This document shows, piece after piece, positions 7,631-12,481 of a DNA stretch of 12,481 nt. The first letter of the stretch is position 1, and the number at the start of each line of letters is the position of its first letter. A program made the translations under genes and the position numbers. The stretch is from assembly GCA_023422555.1 (NCBI GenBank), contig JAFAGQ010000084.1:1-12481 (forward strand). The letters are read 5' to 3'. This DNA comes from Pseudomonadota bacterium (GTDB lineage Bacteria; Pseudomonadota; Gammaproteobacteria; Burkholderiales; Burkholderiaceae_B). The notes beneath the pieces are model-generated. The model was given only the letters and a program-made list of their open reading frames with translations, was not told the DNA's origin and searched no databases.

Positions 7631-9018
7631 CAGGATACCACGGCTTTCTGTAAAACCCAGGCGTCTTCGCTCTGCCCGCGTCCGGCGGGATAATAGCCTT
7701 TACGAACCCCAATCTGCTTATAGCCCCAGCGCTGATAGAACGCAACGGCACCCGTATTGGACGGACGAACTTCAAGGACTTGTGTCTGCAGTCCGCAGGC
7801 CAGCACCCGAGTTTCTCCCCAGGCCAGCAGGCCCGCGCCCAGGCCGCGCTTCTGCCACTCCGGCAGCACACCAATCAGCAGAAGATGCGAGACATCGGGC
7901 GCCATCATCTGCAGGGAAAATGCAATAATTTGCTGCTCATGGCAGACAACCCAGGCCTCGTAACCGGCATTCAGGGCGTCCCGGAAATTGCCGACAGTCC
8001 AGGGATGCGACTGGACCGCACATTCGATTCGTACGACCGCTTCGATATCTTCTTCACACATGGGACGGATGACACAATTCGTCTGCAGATGGATAATGGC
8101 GGCATGCCTGGCGGCACCCTGCTCTGAAGTGGCGACCGAAGTGGCTGCTGATGTAGGATCCGCCTTCTGATCACTGGTGTTTCCCTCGCTCAACGGCGTA
8201 GCGCGGGGATTGCCGCCCTGACCCGCCTCTCGTTCCTGAGTAGTAAAAGCGACCTTGTCTCTGACATAAAGGGGTGCGGCCTGATCTGCGGGAATAAAAC
8301 GGCCTGACATCCAGGCACGAAGTCCGATCCTGGCCATGAGTCCGGCACGCGGTTCGGCCTCCGGGAACAGGCTGACATCATGCATCGCGGCGACTTCGGG
8401 GAACGCAGAAATGCCTGACCCGGCGAGCAATACAGCTTCTGTTGCAGGATGTGCTCGAGTGTCAGTCCTATTGTTATCAGCCGATTCCATCTTTCCGACG
8501 GACGCTGACAGCGTAGCCGCCACGCGCTGGCGAACCTGGGCAATCCAGGCCGGGATCTGATCTTCCGCCAGCAAACTGGGGGCTTCAATCGCTAGCAGTT
8601 CATCATTTCCGGATTCCTGCCAGGCGGCCACAAACGCCTCCTGCATGCGCGCATCCAGTACGGAAGCAATCACAGTACCCGGTGCCACGGGGCGAACCGA
8701 TTCGGCCACCGCCAGCAATGAGGAAACGGGGAAAACCGGAATATCCAATCCCAGTCCAAGACCCTGGGCCATGCCGGCGGCAATTCTGAGACCCGTAAAA
8801 CCGCCAGGACCCTGGCCGAAAACCACGCCATGGATATCTGTGCGCGTCAATCCAGCCTGCACCAGCAGACTGTCAATCATGGGAAGCAGCTGTTCTGCAT
8901 GCCCCTGGGTTTGGGCACTGACCTTTTCATCGACGCGCGTTTGGCCGTCCCGATAGCACAACAACGCCGCCGAAGAACAATTGGCAGAGCTTTCCAGGGA
9001 AATCAGATTGACATTCAT
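7630..9018 (-). CDS. tsaB-rimI: TsaB-RimI fusion: t6A synthesis subunit plus ribosomal protein acetyltransferase
   Basis: This 462-residue protein joins two enzymes. Residues 1 to about 255 are TsaB, the partner that dimerises with TsaD in making N6-threonylcarbamoyladenosine on tRNA. The evidence is the ASKHA-type start NLISLESS, GQGPGGFTGLRIA at 68-80, and the usual C-terminal pattern AAPLYVRDKVAF near 247-258. A polar Thr/Ser/Ala linker spans about 259-312. Residues 314-462 are a GNAT domain of the RimI type, which acetylates the N-terminal Ala of ribosomal protein S18. It has the acetyl-CoA loop QKRGLG (389-394), LEVRPSN with E416, and FYQRWGY with Y428. The 12-residue spacing of E416 and Y428 equals that of catalytic E103 and Y115 in E. 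coli RimI. The frame is uninterrupted, so this is a true fusion rather than a frameshift. Start is ATG at 9018; the glycosylase gene overlaps its stop by one base. Confidence 0.93.
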   Translation of the reverse strand: MNVNLISLESSANCSSAALLCYRDGQTRVDEKVSAQTQGHAEQLLPMIDSLLVQAGLTRTDIHGVVFGQGPGGFTGLRIAAGMAQGLGLGLDIPVFPVSSLLAVAESVRPVAPGTVIASVLDARMQEAFVAAWQESGNDELLAIEAPSLLAEDQIPAWIAQVRQRVAATLSASVGKMESADNNRTDTRAHPATEAVLLAGSGISAFPEVAAMHDVSLFPEAEPRAGLMARIGLRAWMSGRFIPADQAAPLYVRDKVAFTTQEREAGQGGNPRATPLSEGNTSDQKADPTSAATSVATSEQGAARHAAIIHLQTNCVIRPMCEEDIEAVVRIECAVQSHPWTVGNFRDALNAGYEAWVVCHEQQIIAFSLQMMAPDVSHLLLIGVLPEWQKRGLGAGLLAWGETRVLACGLQTQVLEVRPSNTGAVAFYQRWGYKQIGVRKGYYPAGRGQSEDAWVLQKAVVS

Positions 9019-9111
9019 GAACTACGCTTTCAGAAAATGGGAATAGTCGCCGGGACGGCCGGTTGGGGTTCGTTCAGATGCACCAGCGTAATGCAACGTA
9101 ACGCCGACGTC

Positions 9112-9117
9112 ATTATA
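9112..9117 (-). promoter_or_regulatory. Candidate -10 element for the tsaB-rimI operon
   Basis: A perfect TATAAT reads on the minus strand, ending 93 bases upstream of the tsaB-rimI ATG. I find no good -35 at 16-18 bases, so this is a candidate on the -10 alone. Confidence 0.35.
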
Positions 9118-9176
9118 AAGCAGGAATTGGCTGCACCATGGCACGGTGGCAGGCGTTCTCCAACAGGGATTTGCGC

Positions 9177-9182
9177 TAGAAT
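9177..9182 (+). promoter_or_regulatory. Candidate -10 element (TAGAAT) far upstream of ompR
   Basis: TAGAAT matches the sigma70 -10 at five of six bases. The -35 region is poor. If used it would give ompR a leader of about 230 bases that includes a small hairpin (GATGCC at 9192-9197 with GGCATC at 9200-9205) and the palindrome at 9338-9362. It could instead serve a small RNA. Confidence 0.3.
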
Positions 9183-9260
9183 ACCTCGGGTGATGCCCCG
9201 GCATCTGAATGCTTACCCGTCCTGAAGGCTGCTGTTCTGAGCCTGACCGCAATGGTCAAA

Positions 9261-9376
9261 TGTAAATAAAGCCCGGTAAATGTTACAAATTTATCAGCAA
9301 GCCTTAGAAAACATTTTTAGTGTAACTTATCGTGAAATTTCAGCCTTTCTGAAAGGCGGAAACTGTAACATGTAAG
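9261..9376 (+). promoter_or_regulatory. Cluster of TGTAAC-type boxes upstream of ompR, candidate OmpR autoregulatory sites
   Basis: Related hexamers recur in the AT-rich stretch before ompR: TGTAAA at 9261, TGTTACA at 9281-9287 (its reverse complement is TGTAACA), TGTAAC at 9321-9326, and a tandem TGTAACA-TGTAAG at 9364-9376. One more TGTAAC lies inside ompR at 9439-9444. E. coli OmpR sites contain GTTACA/TGTAAC cores, and the surroundings of 9281 resemble such a core. Autoregulation by OmpR is therefore an inference from motif and position. Confidence 0.45.
9338..9362. repeat. 25-base odd palindrome in the ompR upstream region
   Basis: GCCTTTC (9343-9349), a single T, then GAAAGGC (9351-9357) form a perfect 7-1-7 palindrome. 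After one mismatch on each side it extends as TTTC (9338-9341) and GAAA (9359-9362). As RNA it could fold as GCCTTT-CTG-AAAGGC; as DNA it could be an operator for a dimeric regulator. No T-run follows, so it is not a standard terminator. Confidence 0.55.
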
Positions 9377-9420
9377 CAAACTGCCACAACATAACTCTTG
9401 GACGCTCCAACCATCAAAGT

Positions 9421-10164
9421 ATGAATACACCACAAACTGTAACGTCAACTCCTCCTCGCAAAATTCTGGTAGTCGATGACGATCCTCGCCTACGCGATCT
9501 GCTGCGCCGCTACCTGACAGAACAGGGATTCAATGTGTTCGTTGCGGAAGACGGTAAAGAAATGACCAAACTCTGGCAGCGCGAGCATTTCGATCTTCTG
9601 GTACTTGATCTGATGCTGCCTGGTGAAGACGGCCTGTCCATCTGTAGACGGCTGCGTGGCGCCAACGACAACACGCCAATTATCATGTTGACGGCCAAAG
9701 CCGAGGAAATCGACCGTATCCTGGGTCTGGAAATGGGAGCTGATGATTATCTGTCCAAACCCTTCAATCCTCGCGAACTGCTTGCCCGGGTCAATGCCAT
9801 TTTGCGTCGTCGCGGCTCTGAAGAGCACCCTGGCGCACCCAGTCAGGAAAACGAATCCATCGCTTTTGGTCCCTATACACTCAATCTGTCCACCCGCACC
9901 CTGTCGCGTGGTGAAGAAGTGGTCGCCATTACAACCGGCGAGTTCTCCGTCCTGAAAGTCTTTGCCCGCCACCCCAAAGTGCCGCTGTCCAGAGACAAAC
10001 TGATGGAACTGGCCCGTGGCCGCGAATACGAAGCGTTTGATCGCAGTCTGGATGTGCAGATTTCCCGTCTGCGCAAGCTGATCGAACCCAATCCCGCCAA
10101 ACCCGTCTTTATCCAGACCGTATGGGGACTGGGCTACGTATTCGTTCCCGACGGCGGTAACTGA
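9421..10164 (+). CDS. ompR: Response regulator OmpR
   Basis: OmpR is the DNA-binding response regulator of the EnvZ/OmpR system, controlling porin and envelope genes. The 247-residue protein has a receiver domain at about 14-132: acidic triad D19-D21, phosphoacceptor D63 in LVLDLMLPG, T91 in IIMLTAKAE, and K113 in YLSKPF. A winged-helix domain fills about 145-245. Its C-terminal half is very close to E. coli OmpR: LARGREYEAFDRSLDVQISR followed by RKLIE and a IQTVWGLGYVFVPDG end, which separates OmpR from PhoB or KdpE. The ATG at 9421 has no clear Shine-Dalgarno sequence, only CATCAAAGT before it. Candidate OmpR boxes and a palindrome lie upstream, and envZ starts 14 bases after the stop. A long antisense frame on the opposite strand is in register and is a codon-usage by-product. 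Confidence 0.95.
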   Translation: MNTPQTVTSTPPRKILVVDDDPRLRDLLRRYLTEQGFNVFVAEDGKEMTKLWQREHFDLLVLDLMLPGEDGLSICRRLRGANDNTPIIMLTAKAEEIDRILGLEMGADDYLSKPFNPRELLARVNAILRRRGSEEHPGAPSQENESIAFGPYTLNLSTRTLSRGEEVVAITTGEFSVLKVFARHPKVPLSRDKLMELARGREYEAFDRSLDVQISRLRKLIEPNPAKPVFIQTVWGLGYVFVPDGGN

Positions 10165-10178
10165 TATACGACGCCACG

Positions 10179-11588
10179 ATGGTTGCTGCCAATACGCAGT
10201 TTCCACAGCTGCAGGAATTCGGTTCAAAGATCCGGCTGAGCTTGTTCAGCCGGTCTTTTTTCCTGCTCGCTGCGTTGCTGGCCGTCAGTCTGACGTGCTG
10301 GCTGATTGTGTTTTTCAATATGCAGGAAGAGCCGCGCGCCACGCAGATGGCCGAACGCGGCATCACCGCCCTGAAAATCACCCGCAAATCCCTGGCCTAT
10401 GTGCCTCCAACTGACCGCAATGCCCTGGTGATCGATCTGGCTACCACGGGTGACATTCAGGTCTTCCCCCGTCAGTTGGACGACGTACTGCAGCCCCTGC
10501 CCGATACCGCTTTCTGGCGAATTTTTGCCGACAAAATCCAGCGCTCAGACACGCAGCAGGAGATCGTCATGGCCTCCAGTATGAACGGTGAACCGGGCAT
10601 CTGGATCAGCTTCAATGTGGGCGATGAACTGTACTGGCTGCTGCTCAAATCCTCGACAGATAATCTGCCGCAACTGCGCGAATGGATAGGCTGGGGCGTG
10701 ATCGCCCTGCTGCTGGCATTGATTGGTGCCGCCATCAGTGTTCGTTTCGTGAATACTCCACTGTCCCGCCTGGCCAAGGCAGCCCAGCAGGTGGCGCGCG
10801 GCGAAAACCCGGCGCCGCTACCCGATGATCAGGGACCACTGGAAATCCGCGAACTCAACAGTGCCTTCAATCGCATGGCTCGCGATATCCGCCAGACTGA
10901 AGCCGACAGGGAATTGATGCTGGCCGGGATTTCTCACGATCTGCGCACACCGCTGGCACGGATGCGCCTGGAGATAGAACTGAGCAACGTCAGCGACGAA
11001 GCCCGCAGCGCCATTGACGAAGATCTGGGACAGATCGATCACAGTATCGGGCAATTGATGGAGTACGCGAGACCTGCAGGTGTCCTTCCTGAAAAAGCGA
11101 TCAATGTCTCCGCGATTCTGCATGACCTGACCGACAGGGAAAGAGCACATACCGAATCGCTGGGTGGCACCTTACGCACCCTGATTCAGCCGAATCTGTA
11201 CGCACGCATTGGCGAGCTCAATCTCAAGCGTATCGTGAGCAATCTGATCGAAAACAGCCGTCGCTATGGTCGTTCCCGTTCTGACGGGCAGGCGCACATC
11301 ATCGTCCGCGCGCGCGAGAAAGGCGGCATGGTCGAAATTGAGGTCTGCGACAATGGCCAGGGGATCAATGCCAAAGACACCGAAAGGCTGTTGCGTCCCT
11401 TCTCACGCGGCGAGGCAGCGCGTACCGGTGTATCGGGTGCCGGCCTTGGACTTTCCATTGTTGAACGCCTGCTGCAGCACGTGGGTGGCACCCTGAAATT
11501 GCTGCCAAATCAGCCCACAGGTCTTGTCGGGCACATAGAAATCCCTAAAGCACGAGATAGAAATTATCAATTAGACAGCCAATCTTGA
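10179..11588 (+). CDS. envZ: Osmosensor histidine kinase EnvZ
   Basis: EnvZ is the membrane sensor kinase/phosphatase for OmpR. The 469 residues run as follows: short cytoplasmic start with a basic segment, first membrane helix about 26-46, periplasmic part of about 120 residues, second helix about 170-190, HAMP 190-242, and the dimerisation domain with H253 in GISHDLRTPLARMRL. The ATP-binding domain has an N-box at N355/N359 (SNLIENSRRYG), G1 DNGQG (391-395), and G2 GAGLGLS (421-427). The HDLRTP H-box and the FSRGEAART segment match E. coli EnvZ closely. The ATG has no obvious ribosome binding site; being 14 bases behind ompR it is probably translated by coupling. The last 11 codons contain the candidate ahpC promoter and operator, so the coding tail doubles as regulatory DNA. 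Confidence 0.94.
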   Translation: MVAANTQFPQLQEFGSKIRLSLFSRSFFLLAALLAVSLTCWLIVFFNMQEEPRATQMAERGITALKITRKSLAYVPPTDRNALVIDLATTGDIQVFPRQLDDVLQPLPDTAFWRIFADKIQRSDTQQEIVMASSMNGEPGIWISFNVGDELYWLLLKSSTDNLPQLREWIGWGVIALLLALIGAAISVRFVNTPLSRLAKAAQQVARGENPAPLPDDQGPLEIRELNSAFNRMARDIRQTEADRELMLAGISHDLRTPLARMRLEIELSNVSDEARSAIDEDLGQIDHSIGQLMEYARPAGVLPEKAINVSAILHDLTDRERAHTESLGGTLRTLIQPNLYARIGELNLKRIVSNLIENSRRYGRSRSDGQAHIIVRAREKGGMVEIEVCDNGQGINAKDTERLLRPFSRGEAARTGVSGAGLGLSIVERLLQHVGGTLKLLPNQPTGLVGHIEIPKARDRNYQLDSQS

Positions 11589-11603
11589 TAGTGTAGAATA
11601 TCA
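11556..11603 (+). promoter_or_regulatory. Alternating GATA/TATC half-sites over the ahpC promoter, candidate peroxide-sensor operator
   Basis: GATA (11556-11559) and TATC (11565-11568) are followed by GATA (11587-11590) and TATC (11599-11602). Longer arms are TATCAA at 11565-11570 with TTGATA at 11585-11590, and TGATA at 11586-11590 with TATCA at 11599-11603. ATAG occurs at 11557 and 11588. Alternating inverted half-sites spread over about 45 bases are typical of LysR-type tetramers such as OxyR, a known activator of ahpC, but the OxyR ATAG-N7-CTAT pattern is not met exactly. The regulator is inferred. Confidence 0.4.
11572..11599 (+). promoter_or_regulatory. Candidate sigma70 promoter for ahpC
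   Basis: TAGACA (11572-11577, five of six to TTGACA) and TAGAAT (11594-11599, five of six to TATAAT) are separated by 16 bases. This is the best promoter-like pair in the window. It overlaps the envZ stop codon and predicts a transcript start near 11606, leaving about 130 bases of leader before ahpC. Confidence 0.6.
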
Positions 11604-11640
11604 GTACCTGCTTTGTTGAGACGGGTGCCGGTTTTGCATT

Positions 11641-11719
11641 ACAAGACTGCCCTTGTCTCACTTCTGCCCTTCAGGGGCAGTCTATGGCAAGCCCGGTGCG
11701 CCGGGTCGATTGGTCAATC
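11641..11719 (+). promoter_or_regulatory. Hairpin-rich 5' leader of ahpC with competing stems
   Basis: Four short stems can be drawn: ACAAG/CTTGT (11641-11656), CTGCCC/GGGCAG (11664-11680), CCCGG/CCGGG around TGCG (11692-11705), and GATT/AATC (11708-11719). The segment GACTGCCC at 11645-11652 can also pair over 8 bases with GGGCAGTC at 11675-11682. That pairing would exclude the first two stems. No T-run follows any stem, so transcription termination is unlikely. A role in stability or translation is possible but unproven. Confidence 0.5.
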
Positions 11720-11727
11720 TCTTATAT

Positions 11728-11731
11728 AGGA
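11728..11731 (+). promoter_or_regulatory. Ribosome binding site that fixes the ahpC start
   Basis: AGGA, within ATAGGAAAAG, ends six bases before the ATG at 11738. An in-frame ATG at 11684 has no such site. The same ATAGGAAAA string precedes ahpD at 12329-12337. Confidence 0.85.
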
Positions 11732-11737
11732 AAAGTT

Positions 11738-12286
11738 ATGAAAACAGTTGGCGAAAAGCTCGAATCGTTCAAAGTTGTGGGTGTAAAACCTGGCTTCAAC
11801 AATCATGAAGAAAATGGCGTCTCTGCTTTCGAAGACATCACAGAATCTTCCTTCCCAGGCAAATGGAAAGTGATCTACTTCTATCCAAAAGATTTCACAT
11901 TCGTATGCCCTACCGAGATTGTTGGCTTTAACAACCTGGCCCAGGATTTTGAAGACCGTGACGCTGTCCTGATGGGTGGCTCTGTTGACAACGAATTCTG
12001 CAAACTGGCTTGGCGCCGTGAGCACCCTGATCTGAACAAACTGGGTCACTATTCTTTTGCTGATTCCACCGGTTCTCTGATCGATCAGCTGGGTGTGCGT
12101 GAGCGCAATGAAGGCGTTGCCCTGCGTGCCACTTTCATCGTCGATCCAGACAATGTCATCCAGCACGTTTCAGTGAACAACCTGAACGTCGGACGTAATC
12201 CTGAAGAAGTCCTGCGTATTCTGGACGGTCTGCAGACAGACGAACTGTGCCCTTGCAACCGCGCTGCCGGCGGCGACACACTGTAA
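11738..12286 (+). CDS. ahpC: Alkyl hydroperoxide reductase AhpC (typical 2-Cys peroxiredoxin)
   Basis: AhpC reduces hydrogen peroxide, organic hydroperoxides and peroxynitrite in the cytoplasm. The 182-residue protein has the peroxiredoxin motif P50-x3-T54-x2-C57 in FYPKDFTFVCPTE, with peroxidatic C57. The C-terminal CPC (C171 and C173) supplies the resolving cysteine. That paired-Cys tail, and an ahpD gene just downstream, point to the actinobacterial-type AhpC (M. tuberculosis C61, C174, C176) rather than the enterobacterial type reduced by AhpF. C88 in DNEFCKLAW is an additional cysteine. The start is set by a strong AGGA site. Codons are enriched in GCT, GTT, TCT and CTG relative to neighbouring genes, in line with high expression. 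A strong terminator follows, so ahpC is probably made in excess over ahpD. Confidence 0.95.
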   Translation: MKTVGEKLESFKVVGVKPGFNNHEENGVSAFEDITESSFPGKWKVIYFYPKDFTFVCPTEIVGFNNLAQDFEDRDAVLMGGSVDNEFCKLAWRREHPDLNKLGHYSFADSTGSLIDQLGVRERNEGVALRATFIVDPDNVIQHVSVNNLNVGRNPEEVLRILDGLQTDELCPCNRAAGGDTL

Positions 12287-12294
12287 GTTCTGCT

Positions 12295-12316
12295 AACCCG
12301 GTTCGCCGGGTTTTTT
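12295..12316 (+). terminator. Intrinsic terminator between ahpC and ahpD
   Basis: AACCCGG (12295-12301) and CCGGGTT (12306-12312) form a perfect 7-bp stem closed by a TTCG tetraloop, with six Ts at 12311-12316. This is a textbook Rho-independent terminator 8 bases after the ahpC stop. The ahpD start lies 25 bases further on with no room for an obvious separate promoter, which suggests partial read-through. Confidence 0.9.
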
Positions 12317-12341
12317 CTCCCCTCTTCAATAGGAAAAAGCG

Positions 12342-12481
12342 ATGGAATTTCTCACAGCGATTAAGAATGAAGTGCCCGACTGGGCAAAGGACATTCGTCT
12401 GAATCTGGATGGCACCATTGCCCGCTCCTCGCTCAAACCAGCCGATGCTGTCGGCGCAGCACTGGCTGCCGCTTATGCTGC
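12342..12481 (+). CDS. ahpD: Alkylhydroperoxidase AhpD, 5' part (cut by window end)
   Basis: The first 46 codons are visible, starting at an ATG with AGGA seven bases upstream. The translation begins MEFLTAIKNEVPDWAKDIRLNL, and WAKDIRLNL matches the conserved N-terminus of AhpD (EYAKDIKLNL in M. tuberculosis), followed by an Ala-rich helix. AhpD is a CxxC thiol oxidoreductase that, in M. tuberculosis, passes electrons from lipoylated SucB and dihydrolipoamide dehydrogenase to AhpC. The active-site cysteines lie beyond the window. Position behind ahpC with the same ribosome-binding string supports the call. Confidence 0.85.
   Translation, partial: MEFLTAIKNEVPDWAKDIRLNLDGTIARSSLKPADAVGAALAAAYA

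Noticed and set aside
7123..7928. Several plus-strand frames opposite the glycosylase and TsaB-RimI genes.
   Set aside because: All are shadows of GC-rich Ala/Pro-rich coding sequence on the minus strand.
9193..9225. A 10-codon mini-ORF (MPRHLNAYPS) upstream of ompR.
   Set aside because: No ribosome binding site and no amino-acid run suggesting attenuation; probably chance.
9490..10227. A 245-codon open frame antisense to ompR.
   Set aside because: Same in-register effect; it is covered by a certain gene and has no known domain.
11684..11737. In-frame ATG 54 bases upstream of the ahpC start.
   Set aside because: It has no ribosome binding site, its codons overlap leader hairpins, and peroxiredoxins of this type start near MKTVGEKL.
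1..12481. Mobile elements, CRISPR arrays, toxin-antitoxin or phage-defence genes.
   Set aside because: I looked for terminal repeats, transposase motifs, regularly spaced repeats and small paired genes and found none; the content is conserved housekeeping genes.

Overview
The window reads as a chromosomal stretch from a betaproteobacterium, most likely Burkholderiales and close to Alcaligenaceae (Bordetella/Achromobacter/Advenella relatives). I infer this from protein signatures and gene order: smc followed by zipA, a TsaB-RimI fusion next to a family 4 uracil-DNA glycosylase and lplT, an ompR-envZ pair, and an AhpC/AhpD pair. Coding density is high. I see no mobile element, phage gene, CRISPR array, rRNA or tRNA.

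Layout. (1) 1-4710, minus strand: smc then zipA, 20 bases apart, a chromosome condensation and cell division operon that probably continues past the left edge. (2) 4711-5083: divergent intergenic region with short repeats and no convincing promoter. (3) 5084-6397, plus strand: lplT, a lysophospholipid transporter with a probable TTG start. It meets the next operon tail to tail across a hairpin at 6414-6450. (4) 6467-9018, minus strand: a tsaB-rimI fusion gene and a uracil-DNA glycosylase gene that share one base (TGATG). (5) 9019-9420: divergent control region with a perfect TATAAT on the minus strand, repeated TGTAAC-type boxes and a near-perfect 25-base palindrome before ompR. (6) 9421-11588, plus strand: ompR-envZ, an envelope-stress/osmosensing two-component system. 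(7) 11556-12481, plus strand: the ahpC promoter inside the tail of envZ, a hairpin-rich leader of about 130 bases, ahpC, a strong intrinsic terminator, and the start of ahpD, cut by the right edge.

The genes are mostly housekeeping: chromosome segregation, Z-ring anchoring, tRNA t6A synthesis and ribosomal protein acetylation, uracil repair, phospholipid recycling, osmosensing and peroxide defence. I found no clearly new multi-gene system. The points most worth a second look are regulatory (the ahpC leader and operator, the terminator inside ahpC-ahpD, the ompR upstream region) and one enzymatic: the glycosylase carries unusual residues at two uracil-pocket motifs.
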